Positions 27,797 to 35,538 of a stretch of 40,642 nucleotides of DNA are shown piece by piece. The stretch lies in contig NZ_FCOF02000052.1 in NCBI RefSeq assembly GCF_001544755.2, positions 1 to 40,642 of the forward strand. Direction: 5' to 3'. How positions within the stretch are numbered: position 1 is the first letter of the stretch; each line of letters starts with the position of its first letter. This DNA is from Caballeronia catudaia (GTDB lineage Bacteria > Pseudomonadota > Gammaproteobacteria > Burkholderiales > Burkholderiaceae). The notes below the pieces were generated by a model, which did not search any database, was not told where the DNA came from, and saw nothing but the letters and a program-made list of their open reading frames with translations. A program made the translations under genes and the position numbers.

Positions 27797-28411
27797 ATGA
27801 CCAAGGATCAAACTCAGGCTGTGCACGCGGACGATGTGAAGACGCGCCGCGCACGTATCCTGAAAATCGCTCGCGCCAAGCGCCAGTCGGGCGAGCTCTC
27901 GATGATCGAAGCCGGCGCGGTGATGGCCGGTGCGGCGCTGCTCGCGCTGGCGGTGTATGCCGGCGGCAAATATGTGCTCGACTTGATCCGCTCGTCGCAG
28001 TTCAAGAGCGAAGCGCAGATGTTCCACACGGGCATTCTGAACGCCACCCAGGCTGATGCGGACTTCTCCGCAGAGACGCTGAAGATCCTCGCGCAAAACC
28101 ATGCGTTCGACTCGGCAGGCGCACGCGTGGCGACCGACTACTCGTCGGTGAAGGGCATGTTCAACGGCACGTTGACGACGACGGTGAGCACGCTCGTCAC
28201 GGCGAACGACTCGCTTGTGTTGACCTATCCGGTGACGGCCTCGGTGTGTTCGATGAGCATCGCGGCGCTGTCGACGGTCTACACGCAAGTCGTCGTGAAC
28301 GGCACTACGATTTCGGCACCGACCACGCCGTTCAGCGCCTCGGCAGCGGCGACTGCATGCGCATCGGCGGGCGCGACCGCGTCGTTGGCCTTGTGGACCA
28401 CGCGTACATAA
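27797..28411 (+). CDS. pilS: Type IVb major pilin PilS
   Basis: 204 residues with a long leader. Prepilin cleavage is likely after Gly32 (SG-ELSMIEAG), followed by the hydrophobic assembly helix (AVMAGAALLALAVYAGGKYVL). Globular C-terminal part with two cysteines (VCSM..., ATACAS) that could form the usual pilin disulfide. AAGGA ribosome binding site. A glutamate lies at +6 rather than the usual +5 if Gly32 is the site. No prepilin peptidase gene is in the window. Confidence 0.85.
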   Translation: MTKDQTQAVHADDVKTRRARILKIARAKRQSGELSMIEAGAVMAGAALLALAVYAGGKYVLDLIRSSQFKSEAQMFHTGILNATQADADFSAETLKILAQNHAFDSAGARVATDYSSVKGMFNGTLTTTVSTLVTANDSLVLTYPVTASVCSMSIAALSTVYTQVVVNGTTISAPTTPFSASAAATACASAGATASLALWTTRT

Positions 28412-28426
28412 AGCAGGGACGCCGAC

Positions 28427-29737
28427 ATGGGAAGCATATTGGAGATGTTGATCGTCCTGGTCGGCGCGGCCTTGCTGACTGCGCAAGGGATCACGGAGGA
28501 CATTGCGGCCAAGCGGCAGAACCTGTTGCAGATCGAAGGCCAGAACATGGCTTCGATCAACGCGGCGCTTGGCAGCTATATCACCAACAACTATGCGACG
28601 CTCGTTCCGGCGGGCTACTCGCAAACGACGGCCAGTCTGGTCGCTCCGGGCAATGTACCGACGCTTGCGCAGTTGAGCGCGCAAAGCAATAGCAAGATCG
28701 CATTCAAGAGCGGTCCGTTCTGGGGGGGCGCCTACCAGATTAGCTTGTCGATCGTGCCGGACAACTGCTCGACCGCTTTGGGGAACTGCCATATTGCGTC
28801 GCAAATCTATCCGTCGCAGCCCTTGCTTAAAAAGGGCACGACGGACATCGCGGGCGCTGGAACTTTGATTGCAACGGGGGGCAGTCAGTTCGGGTTCTCG
28901 AGCAACCGCACGCCGACTGTCATCACGGGCAATCAGGGGCAATGGACGCTGCCGAACCCCGCGGGCAACAAGGCAGGGATCGTCCTCGCAATCAATGGAT
29001 TCGGGGCAGACGGGAATTCCCCGTATTACCGACGCGACGGCGCGTTGCCGCTTACTGGGACGATGAACGCGAACGACCAGGACATCCAGAACATCGGAAA
29101 CATGTCCGGGAAGACGCTCAAGTTGCAAGCCGGAAATAGTTTGCAGATGGCGAACGGAACGATCTACTACGGTGACGACACAAACGCCGCGATTCGCACC
29201 AAAGGCACGCTCTATATCCAGAACTACGCGGGCTCGGGTCCGGCTCCAATCAGCGTGGGCAATGTGTCCTCGAGCGGAACGGTGAGCGCGGTTACGGTAT
29301 CCGGGACTACGGTAAACGCCACCGTAGCGAACATCAACTCGGTGGCCCCAAACTGCTCATGGAATGGTGTCACGATCCGAAACAACCAATTATTTGTTTG
29401 CAACAAATGGGGCAACTGGATCGGCGCGAGCACCTTGGTCAGCAATCAGTCCGCCGATGCTCAATACAGCGGGTGGTACAACGGATGGGGCGTCTACCCT
29501 CCCACCTGCGGACCTGGTGGCTCGGCATGGTACAGGATCACACCACAGTCGATCACAACCGATTACGCAAACCGCAATCCACCTCTTTCAGGCGCGCGCT
29601 ATACGATGGGTTGGAACGGGTCTCAGTGGATCCTTCAGATCTACAACGTGCTAGCGGATGGCGCGAACACGCTCGTCCCAGATCAACTGGGACTGCAAGC
29701 GCAGATCGACGTCGGTTGCACCTACGCCAATCAATAA
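28427..29737 (+). CDS. pilV: PilV-type tip pilin without shufflon
   Basis: 436 residues. A very short prepilin leader (MG-SILEMLIVLVGAALL), then the shufflon-protein N-domain (constant part, with GALPLTGTMNANDQDIQNIGNMSG typical of PilV/tail-like repeats), and a variable-type C-terminal domain (from about 307, NCSWNGVTIRNNQLFVCNKWGNW...). PilV sits at the tip and selects recipients. In R64 its 3' end is switched by inversion; here no inverted-repeat segments and no recombinase gene follow. Confidence 0.85.
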   Translation: MGSILEMLIVLVGAALLTAQGITEDIAAKRQNLLQIEGQNMASINAALGSYITNNYATLVPAGYSQTTASLVAPGNVPTLAQLSAQSNSKIAFKSGPFWGGAYQISLSIVPDNCSTALGNCHIASQIYPSQPLLKKGTTDIAGAGTLIATGGSQFGFSSNRTPTVITGNQGQWTLPNPAGNKAGIVLAINGFGADGNSPYYRRDGALPLTGTMNANDQDIQNIGNMSGKTLKLQAGNSLQMANGTIYYGDDTNAAIRTKGTLYIQNYAGSGPAPISVGNVSSSGTVSAVTVSGTTVNATVANINSVAPNCSWNGVTIRNNQLFVCNKWGNWIGASTLVSNQSADAQYSGWYNGWGVYPPTCGPGGSAWYRITPQSITTDYANRNPPLSGARYTMGWNGSQWILQIYNVLADGANTLVPDQLGLQAQIDVGCTYANQ

Positions 29738-29745
29738 GGAAAACT

Positions 29746-30333
29746 ATGAAAATAAGGGCAGCGCTTTCGCTGACGATGTTGGCGACGCTTGGTGCGGTGC
29801 TGACTGTCCCGACACGGTCGAACGCGGAGTGGGTGCAGAATCCTATTGGCGTGCCGCGTGCCCCAAGTTGCGATCCGGGTTACTCATGGCAGAAGTTGGG
29901 TGTGCGCTATCAGTGCGCGACGCCCCAACCGACGTGCGCATACGGCTTCGCAAGCGGTCCGGCGTGGAGCGGCGCTACGTGGATCTATTCATGCAACGCA
30001 CCGCCGCCCCCGCCGCCGCAGAATGATCCACCGGTGAATCCGGCTGATCAGGCGAAGGCCAATTGCGCGGCGCGAGCTCTGCAAGATGGAATCACGATTG
30101 GACCACAGACGCGGCAGTATCACCTCAAGTCCAACGGAGTCTGGTACTGGTCGACCTACTACGATCATTCGCCCGGCCCGGCCTACGACTTGTCGAGTGG
30201 TTATACGAGCAACTTATGGACTGTAGCCTGCGCGACGATGGATGACGGGTCTTGGGCGAATGTCAATCAGGCATACTTCAAATCCGGTGAATACGGCGAT
30301 TGCGGTGGTACGGCCTGCGGCGGCGGAACCTAA
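29746..30333 (+). CDS. Secreted cysteine-containing protein, last gene of the operon
   Basis: 195 residues from ATG 29746, with AAGGA 7 nt upstream and 8 nt after pilV. Signal peptide (to about SNA, residue 27), a small domain (DPGYSWQKLGVRYQCATPQPTCAYGFASG), a proline run (PPPPPP), a Trp/Tyr-rich domain (WYWSTYYDHSPGPAYD) and a Gly/Cys-rich tail. Eight cysteines suggest disulfides outside the cytoplasm. Family not recognised; position suggests a pilus-associated or tip protein. Confidence 0.75.
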   Translation: MKIRAALSLTMLATLGAVLTVPTRSNAEWVQNPIGVPRAPSCDPGYSWQKLGVRYQCATPQPTCAYGFASGPAWSGATWIYSCNAPPPPPPQNDPPVNPADQAKANCAARALQDGITIGPQTRQYHLKSNGVWYWSTYYDHSPGPAYDLSSGYTSNLWTVACATMDDGSWANVNQAYFKSGEYGDCGGTACGGGT

Positions 30334-30356
30334 TCGACCTACGACACGTTGAGACT

Positions 30357-30387
30357 GAAAAACGCCTCGATTGTACGGATCGGGGCG
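30357..30387. terminator. Convergent terminator between operon and CAP lipoprotein gene
   Basis: CGCCTCGAT (30363-30371) pairs with ATCGGGGCG (30379-30387) with one wobble pair. Read leftward it is followed by TTTTT, a good intrinsic terminator for the CAP gene; read rightward it ends the pilus operon, with only a short T run. Confidence 0.7.
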
Positions 30388-30427
30388 CCTTTCGATGGAG
30401 AGAAAACTGCCGTTAGCCTCTACGGTC

Positions 30428-31534
30428 TTACTTGGAAGCCGTTGTGAAGCTCCAAGTAGCGGAAACCGGCGCGCCGTCCCGGGCACCCACAAACGCCACG
30501 GTGTAGGTGGTGTTCGCCTTTAGGGCGGACAGTGGGAGCAGAACAGCTGTCCCACTCGGCAGGAGATTGTTCGGATCTGCAATAGTGGTGGCGGTCGACC
30601 CGGCAACGGCGGCCGACGGAACCAGGATACGCGTCGCTACCAAGGAGCCGCTGCTGTCTGTCAACGCATACTGGCTTACCGTCAATGTGTCGATACCTTG
30701 AGCAGCACTAACGCGAACCAGGATTGGACGGCCCGGGGCAGAAACGTCCGGAGCCGGATTGGACGCCTCGGGACGCATCGACAGGGCAACACCGATTTCA
30801 CTCGCATACGGGGAGTGCACAACCGCTGTCGAAGCGATCTGCTGGCCTCCAACGGATGTCAAGCTGTTACCTGTCGGCGTGCCGGTGACGCCAGTCGACG
30901 TTCCGAAATCGCTCACGCAGGTGTAGTTTGGGTACCCCGTAGACCCCGGACCGTAGCCGAGTCCGATAGTCTCCTGCGTGTAGGTCAAGCTGACCAAGTG
31001 ATAGACGGATGCCAATGCCTGACCAACGCAGTCGGCTGCATCGGCAATTGCGGTCGTAGCGAATCCCGCCGCTACGTTCTCCCCGACGTATTCAGTTGTC
31101 GGAGCGCCTGCTTTGCGCGCCCGGGCAAGAGGCGTATCGGCATAATAATTCGCATTGCCAGTAATTTCATCGTGCGGCAGGGAGTTGATGGCACCGGTGC
31201 TTAGGTTGCCGGAGAGATACAGCGAGTGTGCCTGCGCGGACGTATCAAGAATTGGATCTTGGCTGAGCATGCCGACGCCCATCGCATTGCGATAGGCGTT
31301 GATCTGATTGAACGCCACGATCTGGAACGAGCCGGCCGCATAGGTCGGCGTTGCCACCGACGTGCGCGGAGCGACGCCCGAGGTCGTTTGGCTGCCGGTT
31401 GGTGCGCTTGCGCCAGAGGCAGGCGCTGCGCCGGAGCTTGCATTGTCGCCGCCACCGCCGCCACCACACGCGCCCACCAAGAGCGAAGCAGCGATCGCGG
31501 CCATCGAAAGTTTGAAGTTGCTTTTAATCGTCAT
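30428..31534 (-). CDS. CAP/SCP-domain lipoprotein
   Basis: 368 residues. Lipobox VGAC with Cys23, followed by a run of glycines and a Ser/Ala/Pro linker (24-65). The CAP (cysteine-rich secretory/pathogenesis-related) domain runs about 70-215: FNQINAYRNAMGVG..., SLPHDE with the conserved His, VGEN with the conserved Glu, and YHLVSLTY. A C-terminal beta-sandwich (about 245-368, Ig-like: ALKANTTYTVAFVG...WSFTT) follows. Surface-anchored; the target is unknown. It is convergent with the pilus operon. Confidence 0.85.
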   Translation of the reverse strand: MTIKSNFKLSMAAIAASLLVGACGGGGGGDNASSGAAPASGASAPTGSQTTSGVAPRTSVATPTYAAGSFQIVAFNQINAYRNAMGVGMLSQDPILDTSAQAHSLYLSGNLSTGAINSLPHDEITGNANYYADTPLARARKAGAPTTEYVGENVAAGFATTAIADAADCVGQALASVYHLVSLTYTQETIGLGYGPGSTGYPNYTCVSDFGTSTGVTGTPTGNSLTSVGGQQIASTAVVHSPYASEIGVALSMRPEASNPAPDVSAPGRPILVRVSAAQGIDTLTVSQYALTDSSGSLVATRILVPSAAVAGSTATTIADPNNLLPSGTAVLLPLSALKANTTYTVAFVGARDGAPVSATWSFTTASK

Positions 31535-31744
31535 TTGTTGTTCCGACCTAGTTGATGCAGTCGCCCGTGCGATCTGCTTACTTTCATGTTATCGAGCGGT
31601 GTTCGAAGTCAAGTCGTCCCGGAATCCGCCCCGTTACCGCGATCCTCGTTGGAAAGTGCCTTTGGCCAATGGGCGGCGCAGGCATTTTAATACTTCGTAA
31701 GAAATGCGGATCAGCCACCGCTGCGGCCTCGCAACCGTTTGCCA

Positions 31745-32116
31745 TCAACGCTGCGCGCGCTTCCTGAGCTTGCTCGCGCGCAAGACAACGAATGCGACGC
31801 AAAGCGCGACGCCGGCGGTCACGGGCTGTGATGTGCCGATCGTTGAAAGCAGCAACGAGCCGCCCCACAGGAAAATAAGGAATGTGGCGAGGGCGGCGAA
31901 TGGCTTACTCTTCAGAACCGAAGCGATTCGCCCTTTTCCGCGACGAGACCGTCGGGAGAAGAGCACGTTGCTCTTTTCGAGATCAAAGGCGTCGGGAGAG
32001 GGGGCACTGGCGCGATCGCTGCGATAGTGCCGTTCGTATCGTTGAAACCGCCCGTCGCCGCGGCCCCGAAGCCACGCGGAGACGCTATCGGAAAAGAGGA
32101 AGGCGAAGTCCTGCAT
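31745..32116 (-). CDS. Small membrane protein
   Basis: 123 residues, with a basic cytoplasmic N-terminal half and two membrane helices (about 75-92, FAALATFLIFLWGGSLLLS, and 97-113, VTAGVALCVAFVVLRA). The ATG lies 3 nt after the stop of the upstream small gene, so coupled translation is likely. No family recognised. Confidence 0.6.
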   Translation of the reverse strand: MQDFAFLFSDSVSAWLRGRGDGRFQRYERHYRSDRASAPSPDAFDLEKSNVLFSRRSRRGKGRIASVLKSKPFAALATFLIFLWGGSLLLSTIGTSQPVTAGVALCVAFVVLRASKLRKRAQR

Positions 32117-32119
32117 GAT

Positions 32120-32290
32120 CTAGTGCATCACGTCCGACTGAAACTCGACTGCACCTACCGCGTCGGGAATGCAGCGACCATCGGCCTCGGCATAGAACGC
32201 GCCGGTCTCCCGATCGTGCCAACCGAACTGAGCGCGTCCGTCACGCGAGAAGATGACCAGTCCGGCGTCAACGGTAAATTCATGCGACAT
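32120..32290 (-). CDS. Small acidic protein (56 residues)
   Basis: ATG 32290 has a strong GGAGG ribosome binding site. The protein begins MSHEFTVDAG and contains a GWHDRETGAFYAEADGR segment, likely a small beta-rich fold. It lies 25 bp after the FlhD-FlhD-FlhC-like gene and directly before the membrane-protein gene, suggesting one operon. Function unknown. Confidence 0.65.
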   Translation of the reverse strand: MSHEFTVDAGLVIFSRDGRAQFGWHDRETGAFYAEADGRCIPDAVGAVEFQSDVMH

Positions 32291-32315
32291 CGATTGGACC
32301 TCCAGATCCGTTAAA

Positions 32316-33503
32316 TTAGGCTTTCGATCGACCTTTTTTCTTCTTCAGATCGAAGCGGGGTTTGAAGGCGTAGCTGCAGCCGGGACAGACGAAGTCCTTG
32401 GCCAACTCGATCTTTCCTTCACCGTTGGACAGGATGTAGTCCGTGCCGCAGCTTCGGCAGGGCGCCATTGTCAGGCGCGAGTCCATCGCCATCGAGCGCG
32501 TCAGGTGATTTGCACGATCGGCCGTGATGACGAGCTTTTCACCGAACATTTTCGCGACGATGTCGTTGGCTGCGATCAGCGCCTCAGGAATGCTCGCCTT
32601 ATTTTCGAGCGCGCATCGGTACAGCCAGACCAACAGCGTGCCTTGCAAGCGATGCGCCGGATAGTCGACGTACAACGTGAGCGAGCTAGGGTTGCAGCCG
32701 CAGGGCGAGCTCACACCGTGGATCTGCTTGTATGTGTCACGCGCTCTCGTCTGGTTCAGGCCAAACAGATTGGTCGCGGTCGATGCGCGAACGCCTTGCG
32801 TCATCAGCATGCGAGCGTAGACATCTCGCTGGGCGCGATCCAAACGGAGGTCCGACCAGAGATGCGTGTAGGGCAGAGCGGTCGATTTGAGGTTCGACGT
32901 GCTCATCAGGTAATGGGCGACAGATTCGTGTGTGAGCCATCCGGCACTGTATTCGGTCCAAAAAAGTTGCTCGTCGAACCGCCATCTGAAAAGCGGGAAG
33001 GTGATCGCGCCAATCGCCGCTTCGAGCCGGCCGATCGGCAATTCCATAAGGTACTCGGCGAGCTTGAAGGAAATGCCAAGCAAGGGCGCGGCCAGGACGC
33101 TCATGTGGAGTACGTCTTTGAGCAGGGAAACGTAGGTACAGTTGTAGTGAAAGATATCGCGCGCGGTCAGGGCGTCGACAGCGGGCATCGCTTTGGTCAA
33201 CTCTTCGACAGTGGGGGAGAGGAGAACACCATCGACGAACGTTTCCCAGTCGCGAGGATCTTGCAAAGCGGGAGCAAGTGCGAGAAACGGCATGTTCATC
33301 AGCATCGCCTTCGGGAGCGCGTGGGCTTTGAACGTGTCCATGTTGTCGCGGGAGACGCCGAAGAAGTTTTCAGCGTCCCGATAACGGACGAGCACGTTGT
33401 GAATTACATCCGTCAGTGCGTAGTTGGCTCGCTGAATCTTTTCGGCGATGAATTTCGGAAGCGAGATCGTGGTCTCGACAGCATCTAGGGTGTTCGTTGA
33501 CAT
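32316..33503 (-). CDS. FlhD-FlhD-FlhC-like fused transcriptional activator
   Basis: 395 residues. Residues about 16-95 align by eye with E. coli FlhD (ANYALTDVIHNVLVRYRDAE, then VSRDNMDTFKAHALP). Residues 112-185 align with FlhD again (FHYNCTYVSLLKDVL, LGISFKLAEYLMELP, FRWRFDEQLFW beside FlhD's CHFRFDSHQTI). Residues 224-380 align with FlhC (LMTQGVRASTATNLFGLN beside its LGARLQMLESETQLSRG; then a zinc site Cys349/352/373/376 as C-x2-C...C-x2-C). FlhD4C2 is a DNA-binding activator of sigma-70 promoters; relatives AcaCD and SetCD activate conjugation. A dimer of this fusion would give D4C2. Weak ribosome binding site. The activator role is inferred. Confidence 0.8.
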   Translation of the reverse strand: MSTNTLDAVETTISLPKFIAEKIQRANYALTDVIHNVLVRYRDAENFFGVSRDNMDTFKAHALPKAMLMNMPFLALAPALQDPRDWETFVDGVLLSPTVEELTKAMPAVDALTARDIFHYNCTYVSLLKDVLHMSVLAAPLLGISFKLAEYLMELPIGRLEAAIGAITFPLFRWRFDEQLFWTEYSAGWLTHESVAHYLMSTSNLKSTALPYTHLWSDLRLDRAQRDVYARMLMTQGVRASTATNLFGLNQTRARDTYKQIHGVSSPCGCNPSSLTLYVDYPAHRLQGTLLVWLYRCALENKASIPEALIAANDIVAKMFGEKLVITADRANHLTRSMAMDSRLTMAPCRSCGTDYILSNGEGKIELAKDFVCPGCSYAFKPRFDLKKKKGRSKA

Positions 33504-33585
33504 AGTTCTTGTTTGTGGCTTTTTTTAGCTTCGTCGGACGCGATAGAGCGCGCCCGGCCCGTAGCTTTTCTCGTTGATTCTTACC

Positions 33586-34845
33586 TTACCTGCCGAGCGC
33601 AGCGTCCAGCTCAGACACGGTCTTGCGCAGCATCGCGGCCAGTGCTTCCAGAAGCGGCTCATGCTGCGCGGGCGTCTCACACGCCTGTACCGCGAGTTGG
33701 GCGCCCATGAGTTTTGCGGCAAAAACTTCGAAGGAGGCTGAGACGTCCTGCAGGGAGGCTTGAACCTTGTTCGCCGCCTCGATTGCTGCCGCCTGTTTTT
33801 TGCGTTCCGCCTCGAGCGCCTCGAGGGCGGCTTGTTCCGCGGCGATCCTTTTCTCGATTTCAGCGAGCTCGTCATTGCTCTTCTGAATGGATTCGGCGAT
33901 GCTTGTGTAGCCAGCGGGGGCCGTCGGCTTGTCCACGTACTGCACATCGGGCTTGCGATTGCGCAACTCGTTGGCTTCGCGGGTGAGCCGCCCGATTTCC
34001 TTGTCCTTGTCGGCAAGGTCCTTTTCCATGTTGCTCAGACCGGCTTGCTTGCGCTTGTAGTGATCGTCCATTCGCGCAAGGTCTGCCTCGCGGTCGGAGA
34101 TCTTGCGAGCGCTCGCAGCCAGTTCAGTGCGTAGGTGCTTGGCCTCGCTTTCGGACACTGAGAGCGCTGTTTTTGCGTCCTGGAGTTGCGAGTGAACGTT
34201 CAAGAGTTGGATGCGTCCGTCCTCGAGCGCCGCGTCCTTCTTCTGCAGTTCGACGAGCATTCGCTTGACGTCCATGCGGGTCATGTCTGGATCCTCTTTT
34301 TTCTTAGCAAGAATCTCCGCAACCTGCTCGTCTGTGACGTGTTCCGCTGCAAGGATGTCCAGTTCGCCGACATTGAACGTGCGGATGGCTTCGGCGTTGT
34401 CTGCGAACGCTTCGTAGCAGCGCATGTATTGACGCGCCACGGAGCGCTTAAGCCCAAGCGCACTATCGAAAATCACGAAACCCAGTGACGCAGCTTTGCG
34501 CTTGATTGCGATGGTGTCACCGGCCTTCGCGATCATCACATTCTTGAGCGAGTACATCGTATTGAGCAGATGGGCGCCGATCGTTTCCAGGTCGGCCTTA
34601 ATGCGAGCCCGCGCTTCCGCAACGGCCATCAGGCTTTCAATAATCTGTACCGCCAGTTCTTCGAATGCTGGATCGTCGCCTAGTGCCTTCTTGACGGCAC
34701 GTGCGATAGTGTCGCGATAGGACCACTTGGGATCGTGCTTCGTGAAGATGTCGTCCAGCGCATCATTGAATTCCCCGGGGGGATTGAGGAGCGGGTGCTG
34801 GACTTTGCTCAGTTGGGTGTTCTTGGACGTCTCGCCGTTCGGCAT
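33586..34845 (-). CDS. Coiled-coil protein with conserved N-terminal domain (KfrA-like layout)
   Basis: 419 residues from ATG 34845 (GGAG 8 nt upstream). The N-terminal helical domain (about 15-185) includes NVMIAKAGDTIAIKRKAAS and RSVARQYMRCYEAF, shared with the neighbouring broken gene. Residues about 190-370 are a long coiled coil (KDAALEDGRIQLLNV..., AEIEKRIAAEQAALEALEAER). The layout recalls plasmid KfrA proteins, which bind DNA and form filaments, but I see no clear family match. Confidence 0.7.
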   Translation of the reverse strand: MPNGETSKNTQLSKVQHPLLNPPGEFNDALDDIFTKHDPKWSYRDTIARAVKKALGDDPAFEELAVQIIESLMAVAEARARIKADLETIGAHLLNTMYSLKNVMIAKAGDTIAIKRKAASLGFVIFDSALGLKRSVARQYMRCYEAFADNAEAIRTFNVGELDILAAEHVTDEQVAEILAKKKEDPDMTRMDVKRMLVELQKKDAALEDGRIQLLNVHSQLQDAKTALSVSESEAKHLRTELAASARKISDREADLARMDDHYKRKQAGLSNMEKDLADKDKEIGRLTREANELRNRKPDVQYVDKPTAPAGYTSIAESIQKSNDELAEIEKRIAAEQAALEALEAERKKQAAAIEAANKVQASLQDVSASFEVFAAKLMGAQLAVQACETPAQHEPLLEALAAMLRKTVSELDAALGR

Positions 34846-34936
34846 TTCTTCTCTCCAGATTTTGCAGCAGCACCACCCGGCGCTGCTCATCACACCGCAA
34901 GGGCTCTTTCGACGCGCTCGCAGTTAAGCTATTTAG

Positions 34937-35324
34937 TTAGGGGCGGGACAACAGGTCACGGACGGTCATGGCGCTCAGGTCGAGGTCGGTGTCCTTGAAT
35001 CGTTCTGCGATGCGCATGTACTGCCGCGCGACGGCGAGGCATCTCAACTGCTTTCGCAAGGAAAGAGAAGCACATGGCGGCGGCTTCCTTGCGTGATTCC
35101 AACGTGTCGCCGGCGGTCGCCACCACCGCGTCTTTAATCAGGTAGAGGCATTCGGAAATGCGCGTCCCGATCGACACCAGGTCAGGCGCACCTGCGGATG
35201 AACCCCTGAGCGCAACCAGTTCAGCAGCGTGTTTAGCCAGTGCCGTGATTGTCTCGGGGGTGTGCGCTTCACCCATCACCTCTTGCGCCATATCCAAGAA
35301 CTTTTTGTTCTCCGATTCGTACAT
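34937..35324 (-). pseudogene. Paralogue of the coiled-coil gene, frameshifted
   Basis: Starts at ATG 35324 (GAGG 5 nt upstream). It shares LYLIKDAVVATAGDTLESRKEAA with the N-domain of the next gene. Near 35040 the frame shifts: one frame ends KAVEM then nonsense, the +1 frame continues LAVARQYMRIAERFKDTDLDLSA to TAA 34937-34939, matching SVARQYMR in the paralogue. A 2-bp deletion explains the pattern. The intact form would be about 128 residues without the coiled coil. Confidence 0.65.
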
Positions 35325-35389
35325 CTCAACCTCGTATTTCGTGCAAGTAACCAATCGTAACGACCGCCTTCGGGAGTTTTTGACCGAAA

Positions 35390-35438
35390 GACGCTCTTTT
35401 CACCCCCTCTTTCAATCCAGATATGGAAGAGGGGCGTC
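35390..35438. repeat. Strong hairpin in the leader of the broken paralogue
   Basis: CCCCTCTT (35404-35411) pairs perfectly with AAGAGGGG (35427-35434), with outer GACGC/GCGTC flanks (35390-35394 and 35434-35438). It lies about 65-110 bases upstream of the start at 35324, in its leader. It could be an attenuator, terminator or binding site; the 210 bases around it hold no gene. Confidence 0.45.
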
Positions 35439-35538
35439 GCTGCTGCATGTTCGCAAACGTTTAACGGCCCATTCGTGAAACACTTTAGTAACATTTGGAC
35501 ACAAGAAATGTAATTCGAAGCTTGCGTCTAATGAAATC

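Noticed and set aside
27782..29128. Leftward 448-residue open frame opposite pilS/pilV
   Set aside because: Arginine-rich shadow of real pilin genes.
29300..30333. Shufflon at the 3' end of pilV
   Set aside because: No 19-bp sfx-like inverted repeats and no recombinase gene nearby.
32253..33488. Rightward 411-residue open frame opposite the FlhD-FlhD-FlhC-like gene
   Set aside because: Shadow in GC-rich DNA; the leftward frame has clear family motifs.
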